Shown piece by piece: positions 1-7,887 of a stretch of DNA of 26,250 bases. Within the stretch, counting starts at the first letter, position 1, and every line of letters begins with the position of its first letter. The DNA is taken from the NCBI GenBank assembly GCA_009783635.1, contig WRDC01000004.1, positions 1 through 26,250 on the forward strand, written 5' to 3'. Both the position numbers and the translations under genes were made by a program. The notes below the pieces were generated by a model. The model had not been told where the DNA came from. It made no database searches and saw only the letters and a list, made by a program, of their open reading frames with translations. Source of the DNA: Methanimicrococcus sp. (GTDB lineage: Archaea; Halobacteriota; Methanosarcinia; Methanosarcinales; Methanosarcinaceae).

Positions 1-834
1 CTTTACAAAATCATTCCGTACGGCGTTCACCGCGAAACCGAAACGATCGACTACGAAGAACTTGAAAAACTTGCCAAAGAACAAAAACCGCAAATGATCG
101 CCTGCGGCGCTTCGGCTTATTCCCGCACCATTGATTTCAAACGCTTCAAAGAAATCGCCGATTCGGTGGGCGCTTATCTGCTTGCCGATGTTGCTCACAT
201 TGCCGGCCTGATCGTTGCCGACGCTCATCCGAATCCGGTTCCGTATGCCGACTTCGTGACAACGACGACCCACAAAACCCTTCGCGGTCCCCGCGGCGGT
301 ATGGTCATGTGCAAAGAAGAATTTGCCAAGGCAATCAACAAATCCGTTTTTCCGGGAATTCAGGGCGGCCCTTTAATGAATACAATCGCCGCGAAAGCCG
401 TCGCTTTCAAAGAAGCGCTTTCAGATGACTTCAAAAAGGACCAGATTCAAACCGTCAAGAACGCCAAAACCGTTTCCGAAACTCTCTCTGCCAACGGTTT
501 TCGTATCGTTTCCGGCGGTACTGACAACCATTTAATGCTTATCGATTTAACTTCCTTTAACATCACCGGCAAGGAAGCCGAAGCGGCCTGCGCTAAAGCC
601 GGCATTGTTTTGAACATGAACACCATTCCGTTCGATAAACAAAAAGCATTCATTGCCAGCGGCGTCCGCGTCGGCACGCCCGCGGTTACAACCCGCGGCA
701 TGAAGGAAGAAGAAATGAAATATATCGGCAACGCTATTTCCCATACCATCAAAAACGCGGGAAACGACGCGGAGCTTGAAAAAATCAGATTGGAAGTCAA
801 AGACCTTTGCGAACGTTTCCCCGTTTACAAATAA
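1..834 (+). CDS. glyA: Serine hydroxymethyltransferase, 3' part (5' end outside window)
   Basis: This PLP enzyme transfers the hydroxymethyl carbon of serine to a reduced pterin, giving glycine and the methylene carrier. The reading frame is open from base 1 (LYKIIPYGVHRETETIDYEE) to the TAA at 832-834, so 277 residues are visible. By comparison with a family length of about 415 residues, roughly 137 N-terminal residues lie outside the window. The PLP motif TTTTHKTLRGPRGG is present, with the Schiff-base lysine encoded at 274-276. The DVAHIAGL segment that stacks and binds PLP is at 184-207. The C-terminal TRGMKEEEM segment and the end are intact. The next genes are folD and folP, which suggests a folate-type C1 module. 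Methanosarcina barkeri GlyA is known to be specific for tetrahydrofolate rather than the methanopterin carrier; that this copy shares the specificity is inference. Confidence 0.96.
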   Translation, partial: LYKIIPYGVHRETETIDYEELEKLAKEQKPQMIACGASAYSRTIDFKRFKEIADSVGAYLLADVAHIAGLIVADAHPNPVPYADFVTTTTHKTLRGPRGGMVMCKEEFAKAINKSVFPGIQGGPLMNTIAAKAVAFKEALSDDFKKDQIQTVKNAKTVSETLSANGFRIVSGGTDNHLMLIDLTSFNITGKEAEAACAKAGIVLNMNTIPFDKQKAFIASGVRVGTPAVTTRGMKEEEMKYIGNAISHTIKNAGNDAELEKIRLEVKDLCERFPVYK

Positions 835-970
835 TTTTTCCTTTCTTGGTTTTGAATGATTTTAAATGATTTTAAATGCAAAGAAAATGAAAAAAGTCAA
901 GAACGAAGAAAAACGAAGAAAATCAAAAACGAAAAAAAATTAAAAGAAAAAAAAATCATTATTTCATTAA

Positions 971-1020
971 AAAGCGGCATAGGCCGGTGAAGGACGTGCC
1001 GCTTTACAGTTAATTTTTTA
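971..1020 (+). terminator. Candidate terminator hairpin after glyA
   Basis: AAAGCGGCA (971-979) and TGCCGCTTT (997-1005) form a perfect 9-bp stem with a 17-nt loop. A T-rich stretch (TTAATTTTTTA) follows at 1010-1020. It lies between glyA and folD in a 247-bp gap that is otherwise AT-rich and contains small direct repeats (ATGATTTTAA near 856-875, ATTTACGATTA near 1020-1042). Archaea also terminate on U-tracts alone, so the role of the hairpin is inferred. Confidence 0.5.
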
Positions 1021-1072
1021 TTTACGATTAATTTACGATTAATTTTTTTATTTCGGGTGACTCATTGTCTCA

Positions 1073-1078
1073 GGTGAT
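1073..1078 (+). promoter_or_regulatory. Ribosome binding site that fixes the folD TTG start
   Basis: GGTGAT lies 3 nt before the TTG at 1082. It matches the 3' half of the AGGAGGTGAT complement of the 16S rRNA tail, so the short spacing is expected. The same GGTGAT-3 nt-start arrangement precedes hemA on the other strand. An in-frame TGA at 1058-1060 excludes a more distant upstream start. Confidence 0.7.
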
Positions 1079-1081
1079 TCT

Positions 1082-1954
1082 TTGACAGATATTGATACTG
1101 ATACTTCCAAAATTATTGACGGCAGAGCTGTCGCCTCAAAGGTTGAAGCTGAAGCGGCCGCCGCCGTTTTAAAATTGAAAGAAAAAGGCATTTCACCGAA
1201 GTTGGTGACAGTTTTGGTCGGCGAAGACCCCGCCTCCCAAATGTATGTCCGCATGAAGCACAAAGCCTGCGAACGTGTTGGTATTTTGGCGGAAAACTGC
1301 ATCAAGCCGGGTGACATCACCGAAGAAGAATTGTTTTCCGTGATTGACGGTTTGAACAAGGACAAAACCGTTTCTTCGATTCTTGTTCAGCTGCCTCTCC
1401 CGCGGCACATCCGCGAGAAAGCGATTATGAACGCCATTTCTCCCGATAAAGATCCGGACGGTTTCCATCCGTTTCATATGGGCAGCCTGATGATCAATGA
1501 AGAAGGATTGGTACCGTGTACGCCCAAAGGCATCATTCGCCTGATGGATGAATACAATGTTGACATCAAAGGAAAGAACGCTGTCGTTGTCGGCCGCAGC
1601 AATATTGTCGGCAAACCAATGGCGGCCATGCTTTTGAATCGAAGCGCAACGGTGACTGTCTGTCACTCTTTAACAAAGGATTTGAAATCATACACAAAAG
1701 AAGCCGACATTTTAGTCGCCGGCACCGGTGTGAAGCATTTGATCAAAGAAGATATGGTCAAAGAGGGCGCTGTCATTCTTGATGCGGGCATTGCGACCGA
1801 TTCCGCCGGAACTTACGGCGATGTCGACTTTGAAAATGTTATTAAAAAGGCGTCTTTGATTACGCCCGTTCCGGGCGGCGTCGGTCCGATGACGATTGCA
1901 ATTTTGATGACGCATGTCGTCAAATGCGCCGAAATCATTGCAAACGAAAAATGA
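1082..1954 (+). CDS. folD: Bifunctional methylene-THF dehydrogenase / methenyl-THF cyclohydrolase
   Basis: FolD oxidises 5,10-methylene-tetrahydrofolate to methenyl and hydrolyses it to 10-formyl-tetrahydrofolate in the cytoplasm. The 290-residue product is full length for the family. Visible motifs are MYVRMKHKACERVGI with the conserved Tyr55 and catalytic Lys59, the QLPLPRHI segment, the DGFHPFHMG loop, PCTPKG, the nucleotide-binding VVGRSNIVGKPMA, and the C-terminal TPVPGGVGPMTIAILM signature. Translation starts at a TTG with GGTGAT 3 nt upstream; there is no ATG or GTG alternative in frame before an upstream stop. It sits between glyA and folP, so these three form a likely C1 set. In Methanosarcina barkeri FolD and GlyA are both known to be tetrahydrofolate-specific, although the bulk C1 carrier there is a methanopterin; the carrier used by this protein is inferred. 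Confidence 0.95.
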   Translation: MTDIDTDTSKIIDGRAVASKVEAEAAAAVLKLKEKGISPKLVTVLVGEDPASQMYVRMKHKACERVGILAENCIKPGDITEEELFSVIDGLNKDKTVSSILVQLPLPRHIREKAIMNAISPDKDPDGFHPFHMGSLMINEEGLVPCTPKGIIRLMDEYNVDIKGKNAVVVGRSNIVGKPMAAMLLNRSATVTVCHSLTKDLKSYTKEADILVAGTGVKHLIKEDMVKEGAVILDAGIATDSAGTYGDVDFENVIKKASLITPVPGGVGPMTIAILMTHVVKCAEIIANEK

Positions 1955-1987
1955 TATTTGTCGACCTTCTCAAATCGGGTGAAAGTT

Positions 1988-2821
1988 TTGGTTTTGAAGT
2001 CAAAAATATGCGGTTTAACATTCGGTGACAATCAACCGCCTCACGTCATGGGCATTTTAAATTTGAGTCCGGAGTCCTTTTACAAAAACTCCGTCATAGA
2101 CGCCTCCTCCATTTCGGAAGCGGCTCAAAAGATGGTCGATGACGGCGCTTCCGTTTTGGATATCGGCGCGCGTTCCACTTCCCCGTGGGCTGAGCCCGTC
2201 AGCGTTGAAGAAGAAAAGAGACGTCTGCTGGCGGCCTTAAAAGAACTGGCGGGGAATGTTGATATTCCGATATCCGTTGACACAATGTATTCCGACATCG
2301 CCGACGCCGCTTTAAACTGCGGCGCTGAAATTATTAATGATATTTCAAGCCTGAAAACCGACCCGCGCATGGGGTCCGTGATTGCGGACCACGATGCCTG
2401 CGCCGTTTTAATGGCAACGCGTCAAAAACCGGGAGACCCGCTCGGCATGAACGCTGTTCTGTCTTCTCTTTCAACCGCCGTATCCGATGCGGAACAAGCC
2501 GGCATAAGTTCTCAAAAAATCATTCTGGACCCCGCAATCGGTCACTGGGTCCCCGAAAAAACGGCGGAATACGACTTTGATATCATCAATCAATTTGAGC
2601 GCTTTTCGGTTTTCGAAATGCCGGTTCTGGTTGCCGCGTCGCGCAAATCTTTCCTGTCCTCGGTCATTGACAAACCGGCCGAGCAGCGGCTTCTGTCCGG
2701 ATTGGTTGCGGCAAGCATTGCCGCTTACAAATGCGGGCACATTATACGGACCCACGATGTTTCCGAAACCGTCGAGGCAGTGAAAATTGTTCACGCAATT
2801 CGGACGGCAGCCCGTTTCTGA
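1988..2821 (+). CDS. folP: Dihydropteroate synthase
   Basis: The enzyme condenses a dihydropterin pyrophosphate with p-aminobenzoate (or, in methanogen homologues, a ribofuranosyl-aminobenzene phosphate). The protein has the TIM-barrel motifs of DHPS: HVMGILNLSPESFYKNS near the N terminus, DIGARSTSPWAEPVS, PISVDTMYSDIA, AEIINDISSL, DPAIGHW, and VLVAASRKSFLS near the C terminus. The start is uncertain. The frame is open from a TTG at 1958, four bases after folD, but GGTGA (1978-1982) lies five bases before a TTG at 1988, giving MVLKSKICGLTFGD, which fits the family N terminus better; that start is used here. The close spacing to folD supports co-transcription. Whether the product feeds tetrahydrofolate or methanopterin synthesis cannot be told from sequence. 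Confidence 0.88.
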   Translation: MVLKSKICGLTFGDNQPPHVMGILNLSPESFYKNSVIDASSISEAAQKMVDDGASVLDIGARSTSPWAEPVSVEEEKRRLLAALKELAGNVDIPISVDTMYSDIADAALNCGAEIINDISSLKTDPRMGSVIADHDACAVLMATRQKPGDPLGMNAVLSSLSTAVSDAEQAGISSQKIILDPAIGHWVPEKTAEYDFDIINQFERFSVFEMPVLVAASRKSFLSSVIDKPAEQRLLSGLVAASIAAYKCGHIIRTHDVSETVEAVKIVHAIRTAARF

Positions 2822-2836
2822 AAATTTGGTTCCCGG

Positions 2837-2934
2837 CTTTTGTTTCCTCGGCCTTTGGTTCCTTGCCTTTGGTTCCTTGCCTTTGGTTCCTTGCCTTTGG
2901 TTCCTTGCCTTTGTCTCCTTGCTTTTGTCTCCCC
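2837..2934. repeat. 14-bp tandem repeat array after folP
   Basis: Units of GCCTTTGGTTCCTT start at 2851, 2865, 2879 and 2893 and are identical. Degenerate copies follow at 2907 and 2921, and one precedes at 2837; a further partial copy reaches back almost to the folP stop. The period is not a multiple of three and the + strand units contain no stop codon. The open frames that cross it on both strands are products of the repeat. Confidence 0.9.
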
Positions 2935-2949
2935 TGATCCAACAGACGA

Positions 2950-2960
2950 TTTATATATTA
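2950..2960 (+). promoter_or_regulatory. Archaeal TATA box for pyrB-pyrI
   Basis: TTTATATATTA is a near-ideal archaeal TATA box. Initiation about 25 nt downstream, near 2980, would leave a leader of about 55 nt ending in the GGAGG at 3025-3029 before the pyrB ATG. This separates pyrBI from the folate genes upstream. Confidence 0.65.
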
Positions 2961-3033
2961 TTTCCCTTTTTGACATAAGGTTATATCTAAGTTCATCCTT
3001 TTGTTCAATATTTGCAAGCTTAACGGAGGCATT

Positions 3034-3963
3034 ATGCGGCCGATGCATCATATCATTTCAACAAAAGAATACACTCGGGAAATGTTTGACAATATTTTGG
3101 AATTGGCCGAAAAGCTGGAACCGGTTGCCTGCGGCGAGATCAAATCCGAAATTATGGCCGGCAAAATCTTAGCGCTTCTCTTTTTTGAACCCAGTACCCG
3201 AACGCGTATGTCGTTCGAAGTGGCCATGCTCCGGCTCGGCGGACAAATTTTAAACATGGGCTCGGTGGAAGCCAGCTCAATCGCCAAGGGCGAATCCCTT
3301 GCTGACACAATCCGCGTGATTTCTCAATATGCTGATGCTGCAATCCTGCGTCATCCCCGCGAAGGGGCGGCGCTGATGGCTTCGGAATATTCCTCCATCC
3401 CAATCATTAACGGTGGCGATGGCGCCGGCCACCACCCAACGCAAACTCTTTTGGATTTATACACAATCAAACGCGAAAGTCACTTGGACAACCTCAACAT
3501 CGCGCTTGCGGGCGATCTCAAATACGGCCGCACCATTCATTCCCTTTGCTACGCGCTTTCCCGCTACGATGCAAAAATCAATCTTGTTTCGCCGCCGGAA
3601 TTGCGCCTGCCCGACCGGATTGCGGAAGACTTGAAGATGAGAAAAATCGACATCACCATCACGGACAATCTGGAGGATGTGATTGAGGAGGTTGATGTCC
3701 TTTACATGACACGGATTCAAAAGGAACGGTTTCCGGACCCGGCCGAATTCACGAGTGTGTCCGCCAGTATGCGTATCACAAGAGAAATGATTCAAAACGC
3801 AAAACCCGATATGAAAATTATGCATCCGCTGCCGCGCATCAGTGAAATTGATCCGGACGTGGACGCAACACCGCACGCGGCTTACTTTGAGCAGGCATTT
3901 TACGGCGTGCCGGTCAGAATGGCCATTCTCTGTAAAGTCTTAGGAATGGAGGATAAAATATGA
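3034..3963 (+). CDS. pyrB: Aspartate carbamoyltransferase catalytic subunit
   Basis: PyrB joins carbamoyl phosphate and aspartate to carbamoyl-aspartate, the committed step of pyrimidine synthesis. The 309-residue product is of normal length. Conserved features are the carbamoyl-phosphate loop FFEPSTRTRMSFE (STRT at 54-57), SSIAKGES with Lys85, LRHPREG around 106-111, GAGHHPTQTLLDLYT with His134, DLKYGRTIHSL, YMTRIQKERF, and the MHPLPRISEID aspartate-binding segment near the C terminus. The ATG at 3034 is chosen because GGAGG lies four bases upstream; the TTG at 3001 would add 11 residues without a ribosome site. Its stop overlaps the start of pyrI by 4 nt (ATGA), so the two chains of the holoenzyme are translationally coupled. 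Confidence 0.97.
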   Translation: MRPMHHIISTKEYTREMFDNILELAEKLEPVACGEIKSEIMAGKILALLFFEPSTRTRMSFEVAMLRLGGQILNMGSVEASSIAKGESLADTIRVISQYADAAILRHPREGAALMASEYSSIPIINGGDGAGHHPTQTLLDLYTIKRESHLDNLNIALAGDLKYGRTIHSLCYALSRYDAKINLVSPPELRLPDRIAEDLKMRKIDITITDNLEDVIEEVDVLYMTRIQKERFPDPAEFTSVSASMRITREMIQNAKPDMKIMHPLPRISEIDPDVDATPHAAYFEQAFYGVPVRMAILCKVLGMEDKI

Positions 3964-4472
3964 ACGGTGATCAGAGTAACTACGGCCGCTCCAAAAAGCT
4001 CGGCGACAAAAACGACCTCCGAATCAAAGCCATCGAAAACGGTACGGTCATTGATCACATTAAACCCGGCCAAGCTTTGCACGTCCTTCATATTCTCGGT
4101 GTCAATGACAATTTTACAAACACGGTCAGCATTGTGATGAATACCGGCGGCGAGCGCGGCGACAAAGATGTTATCAAAATCGAAGGCCGTGAGCTGACTG
4201 AAAAGGAAGTCGAGACAATTGCCCTGCTGTCGCCAAAAGCCACGGTCAATATCATTCGCGATTTTGAAGTGGTTTCCAAAAGAAAAATCAGAACTCCCGA
4301 ATCGATTTGCGGGATTGTGAAATGCGTGAATCCGAATTGCATCACCAACAGCAACGAACCGGCCGAAACCCGTTTCATCGTGACGGAAAACGAGAAAACG
4401 AAAACCTTGGCGCTCCGCTGCGTCTTTTGTGAAAGCGTGATGACGACAGAGTTATTCAACTATATTCTTTAA
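3960..4472 (+). CDS. pyrI: Aspartate carbamoyltransferase regulatory subunit
   Basis: PyrI binds nucleotide effectors and, through a zinc domain, docks on the PyrB trimers to form the allosteric holoenzyme. The 170-residue protein has an N-terminal effector domain (RIKAIENGTVIDHI, GQALHVLHILG) and a C-terminal zinc domain with the four expected cysteines at 122, 127, 154 and 157 (CVNPNC and CVFC). GGAGGAT at 3948-3954, inside the end of pyrB, serves as its ribosome site. The start overlaps the pyrB stop by 4 nt. The N-terminal ten residues before the conserved core are polar and probably disordered. No oddity is visible in the zinc ligands. Confidence 0.97.
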   Translation: MNGDQSNYGRSKKLGDKNDLRIKAIENGTVIDHIKPGQALHVLHILGVNDNFTNTVSIVMNTGGERGDKDVIKIEGRELTEKEVETIALLSPKATVNIIRDFEVVSKRKIRTPESICGIVKCVNPNCITNSNEPAETRFIVTENEKTKTLALRCVFCESVMTTELFNYIL

Positions 4473-4614
4473 AAAAGGGCCATGAGGAGAACAGCACAGT
4501 CGTCAGGCGTTCAAATCATTCTCATGCAATCGAAAAATAGATATACAACCCGTTCCAAAGTTTCAAAGTTTCAAAATTGAGGCCGGCGTCAAAAGGCGGA
4601 GGCCGCAATTTTTG

Positions 4615-6030
4615 ATGACTCCTTTGGACAGTGAATATACCATGGCTGACAAACACGAAATGATGAACTCCGGCAATCTCAAAAAGGCTTTGGCCTGGCT
4701 TGCCGCGCCCGCAATTGTCGGCATGATTGTTCAAACGCTTTACGGTATCGTTGACTCCATTTTTGTCGGCAGGGGGCTTGGGGACGACGGTGTTCTCGGT
4801 TTGGCCGCGCTTGCCGTTGCCTTTCCGGTATCCTACCTTCTGATCTGCGTCGGCTCCGGCGTTGCCGTCGGCGGCTCGTCCTTTATATCCAGAGGGTTCG
4901 GCGCGGCAGATAAAGAACGCGTTCAAAAGGGCATCGGGAATATGATTTTCATGGCTCTCGCGGCAAGCGTTTTCTGTACAATTGCCGGCCTTCTTTTTTT
5001 AGACCCTCTTTTGACATTATTCGGCGCGACGGAAACAAACATTCCCTTTGCCCGGGACTATATGTTTTGGATCATTTTGGGCTGCGTCTTTCAAATCATG
5101 ACAATAACGCTGAATTCGGTCGTGATGGCGCAGGGAAATTCCGTTTATTCGATGACCATGTACACCGTCACAAGCCTGATCAATGTCGTTTTGGACTACA
5201 TTTTCATCTTTGAGTTTGGTTGGGGGGTCAAGGGCGCCGCGATCGCAACCGTTCTTTGTCAGATTCTGAATGTTGCGATTCTCATTTTCTACCTTTACAA
5301 AGTCAGTAAACTCAATTTCAGATTAAAATGGATTCGATTTGACCGCCCCGTTTTCTCTGAAATCGGCAAAATCGGCATTTCCGAATTTCTTCGCGAAGGG
5401 TCGCTGGTTTTCACGTTCATTATCATCGTTTGGAACCTGAATTATTACGGCAACGACACCCATATCGCAATTTACGGCTTGATTAACCGTATTTTCGGAT
5501 TTGTGTTTATCCCGGCAATCGGTATTGTCCAAGGAATGATTCCGTTAGCCGGCTTTAATTACGGCGCGAAAAACTTTGAACGCGTCCGAAAAATCGTTAA
5601 AATTTCATTGGTTTGGGCGATTGGCATTCTCTTTGTGCTGACAGCGATAACATACCTCTTCACGTCCGAGATTTTCACGCTGTTCATCCCCGATAATCCG
5701 GAATTAGTCAAAGAAGCGGTTATCGCTTATTGGATTGCAGACCTGATGATTCCGATTATCGCAATTCAGGTCATCGGATCCGCTTTCATGCAGGCGCTCG
5801 GCAAAGCCAAAGCCTCTTTCGTCTTGGCGGTTGCGCGCCAAGTTATTATGATTCCGATTATGGTCATCTTTCCTTATTTCTTTGGTCTCGTCGGCGTGTG
5901 GATTGCGTATCCGGTCACGGATTTACTGGCAAGCGCGCTGACGCTGTGGTTTGTCGTCTCGCAACTGAAATCGCTGAAAAACGAAGAAAAACTGTCTGAA
6001 AAATATAAGCGGGAAGGCAGTCCCGTTTGA
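4615..6030 (+). CDS. MATE family multidrug/organic cation efflux transporter
   Basis: This is an integral membrane antiporter that would export drugs or metabolites in exchange for Na+ or H+. The 471-residue protein has the expected MATE length and two similar halves of long hydrophobic segments (twelve expected). Family patterns visible are the first-helix LAAPAIVGMIVQTLYGIVDS followed by FVGRGLGDDGVLGLAALAVAFP, the GSGVAVGGSSFISRGFGA segment ending the second helix, and in the second half the PLAGFNYGAKNFERVRK motif. The start is not certain: ATG 4615 lies 12 nt after GGAGG (4598-4602), a TTG at 4612 lies 9 nt after it, and ATG 4642 has no site. The substrate cannot be predicted. The TGA stop falls inside the first unit of a 12-bp repeat array. 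Confidence 0.92.
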   Translation: MTPLDSEYTMADKHEMMNSGNLKKALAWLAAPAIVGMIVQTLYGIVDSIFVGRGLGDDGVLGLAALAVAFPVSYLLICVGSGVAVGGSSFISRGFGAADKERVQKGIGNMIFMALAASVFCTIAGLLFLDPLLTLFGATETNIPFARDYMFWIILGCVFQIMTITLNSVVMAQGNSVYSMTMYTVTSLINVVLDYIFIFEFGWGVKGAAIATVLCQILNVAILIFYLYKVSKLNFRLKWIRFDRPVFSEIGKIGISEFLREGSLVFTFIIIVWNLNYYGNDTHIAIYGLINRIFGFVFIPAIGIVQGMIPLAGFNYGAKNFERVRKIVKISLVWAIGILFVLTAITYLFTSEIFTLFIPDNPELVKEAVIAYWIADLMIPIIAIQVIGSAFMQALGKAKASFVLAVARQVIMIPIMVIFPYFFGLVGVWIAYPVTDLLASALTLWFVVSQLKSLKNEEKLSEKYKREGSPV

Positions 6031-6150
6031 ACTCCCGTTTGAAATCTCGTTTGAGATCCCGTTTGAAATCTCGTTTGAAATCTCGTTTGAGATCCCGTTT
6101 GAAATCTCGTTTGAGATTCCGTTTGAAATCTCGTTTGAGATCCCGTTTGA
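6024..6150. repeat. 12-bp tandem repeat array carrying the MATE stop codon
   Basis: Ten consecutive 12-bp units of consensus CGTTTGARATCY run from 6024 to 6143, with a partial eleventh unit to 6150. The first unit contains the TGA stop of the transporter (6028-6030). Because the period is a multiple of three, every following unit repeats TGA in the same frame. Two variants (AAATCT and AGATCC endings) alternate irregularly, which suggests expansion by unit and two-unit duplication. A T-rich tract follows at about 6159-6182. Confidence 0.92.
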
Positions 6151-6223
6151 AGCCTTCAAATTTTTTCTTTTCGTCTTTTGTTCCGAGCAAACATTTTAAT
6201 CTTTTCTTCTCTTTTTTTAAAAC

Positions 6224-7849
6224 ATGAGCGAATCTGAAAAAACAAATCTTCATTTCAACCGGCATTTAAAAAATCCCTTCTTGTTAATGATTTTAGACGG
6301 ATGGGGATACAGTCGGCAGACAAAAGGAAATGCGGTCGTTGCGGCAAACACGCCGAATCTAAATCGTTTGATCAAGAATTATCCGAACACTCTTTTATTG
6401 ACATCCGGACAGGCTGTGGGTCTTCCCGACGGGCAAATGGGGAATTCCGAAGTCGGCCACCTGAACATCGGCGCCGGCCGCGTTGTTTATCAGGACTTGA
6501 CCTTGATTAACAAAGAGATTGATGAGGGCTTGTTTTTCAAAAATCCCTTTTTATTAAATGCCGTTTCGAACGCCAAAGACAAAGGCCGGTCGCTTCATTT
6601 GATGGGACTTGTTTCTTACGGCGGCGTTCACAGTTCCATGAATCATTTGAAAGCGCTGCTGACATTTGCAAAACGGGAAGGGTTTAAACGCGTTTATGTT
6701 CACGCTTTTTTAGACGGCCGCGACGTGCCGCCAAAATCCGCGATGAGGGACCTGAAAGACCTTCAAGAGTTTATGAAAGAAGAAGGCGTCGGCCAAATTG
6801 CGACAATTACCGGCCGTTATTACGCGATGGACCGCGACAAACGCTGGGACCGGACGGAAAAAGCCTATGACGCGCTGACCCTTGAAAATCCAAAAGGCGA
6901 GGATTTCACGATCACCGACACCGGTTCCTGGGAAAAAGCGCTCCAAGATTCCTTTGAAAGAAGCGAAACAGACGAATTCGTCAAACCGATCATTCTGACA
7001 AACGCCGGCAAAAGGATTGCGGCAGTTGAAGACGGCGATTCCGTCATTTTCTTTAATTTCCGGCCCGACCGCGCCCGTCAGCTGACTTATTCTTTTACGG
7101 AGCCGGATGAAAAAATCGGATTTAAAAGAAAAGCGCGTCCTGCCGTTCATTTTGTCTGCATGACGCAATACGACGAAGAACTGACAATTCCGATTGCTTA
7201 TCCGCCGAAAGATTTGAAAAACACACTCGGTGAATACTTAGCGGCAAACAGCAAAACACAGCTCCGAATCGCCGAGACGGAAAAATACGCTCATGTGACC
7301 TTCTTTTTCAACGGCGGCGTTGAAGAACCCAACGACCTTGAAGACCGAATCCTCATCCCGTCTCCGAAAGTGGCAACTTATGATTTAAAACCGGAAATGA
7401 GCGCGTTTGAAGTGACGGACGTTCTGCTTCAAAAAATCGATGAAGACAAATACGATGTCATCGTTCTGAATTTCGCCAATATGGATATGGTCGGCCACAC
7501 CGGTATTTTTGACTCGGCGGCGACGGCGGTTGAAGCGGTGGACACCTGTGTCGGCAAACTGGCGGAGAAAATTCTGGAAAAAGACGGCGCCCTGTTCATT
7601 ACCGCGGACCACGGAAATGCAGAGCAGATGGAAGAAGAGAGTGGTGAGCCGTGCACATCGCATACCACAAATCCGGTCAGGATGATTTACGTTGATAACA
7701 AAAACATTGATCCGGTAACGAAAAAACCGGTCAGGGTATTAAGAGACGGCGGAAAATTAAGCGATATCGCGCCGACTCTTTTGGAAATTATGAACATGGA
7801 AATCCCAAAAGAAATGACGGGGAAATCCCTGCTTGTTGTAAATGGCTGA
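6224..7849 (+). CDS. gpmI: 2,3-bisphosphoglycerate-independent phosphoglycerate mutase (bacterial-type iPGM)
   Basis: The enzyme interconverts 3- and 2-phosphoglycerate using a phosphoserine intermediate and Mn ions. The 541-residue protein is the long GpmI form, not the shorter archaeal ApgM type. Motifs in order are LLMILDGWGYS with metal-binding Asp25, GLPDGQMGNSEVGHLNIGAGR with catalytic Ser75, GGVHSS, HAFLDGRDVPPKSA, TGRYYAMDRDKRWDR, FFNFRPDRARQLT, VLNFANMDMVGHTG, ITADHGNAEQM and TSHTTNPV. It is about 20-30 residues longer than common GpmI, partly from a polar N-terminal extension before the barrel. No Shine-Dalgarno site is visible before the ATG; the leader is a T-rich tract, so the start is the least certain part. 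The 3' end (codons V-N-G-stop) is repeated in frame beyond the gene. Confidence 0.95.
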   Translation: MSESEKTNLHFNRHLKNPFLLMILDGWGYSRQTKGNAVVAANTPNLNRLIKNYPNTLLLTSGQAVGLPDGQMGNSEVGHLNIGAGRVVYQDLTLINKEIDEGLFFKNPFLLNAVSNAKDKGRSLHLMGLVSYGGVHSSMNHLKALLTFAKREGFKRVYVHAFLDGRDVPPKSAMRDLKDLQEFMKEEGVGQIATITGRYYAMDRDKRWDRTEKAYDALTLENPKGEDFTITDTGSWEKALQDSFERSETDEFVKPIILTNAGKRIAAVEDGDSVIFFNFRPDRARQLTYSFTEPDEKIGFKRKARPAVHFVCMTQYDEELTIPIAYPPKDLKNTLGEYLAANSKTQLRIAETEKYAHVTFFFNGGVEEPNDLEDRILIPSPKVATYDLKPEMSAFEVTDVLLQKIDEDKYDVIVLNFANMDMVGHTGIFDSAATAVEAVDTCVGKLAEKILEKDGALFITADHGNAEQMEEESGEPCTSHTTNPVRMIYVDNKNIDPVTKKPVRVLRDGGKLSDIAPTLLEIMNMEIPKEMTGKSLLVVNG

Positions 7850-7881
7850 TTATGCGTAAATGGCTGATTGTATGGCTGATT
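7842..7881. repeat. Short direct repeat over the gpmI stop codon
   Basis: ATGGCTGATT occurs at 7842, 7860 and 7872. The first copy contains the gpmI TGA (7847-7849), and the later copies place TGA at 7865 and 7877, in the same frame; another in-frame TGA follows at 7883. The repeat fills the 38-bp gap between the convergent genes gpmI and truA. Confidence 0.8.
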
Positions 7882-7887
7882 ATGATT

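Noticed and set aside
2742..3051. Open frames rich in Lys/Gln/Arg/Gly on the minus strand and Phe/Leu on the plus strand
   Set aside because: They are translations of the 14-bp repeat array, overlap folP and pyrB, and show no domain or ribosome site.
6024..6150. CRISPR array
   Set aside because: The units are only 12 bp and directly abut each other with no spacers, and there are no cas genes nearby.
5915..6265. Minus-strand frame encoding a long (FKRD)n repeat protein
   Set aside because: It is produced by the 12-bp repeat and extends into the real MATE and gpmI genes; no other support.
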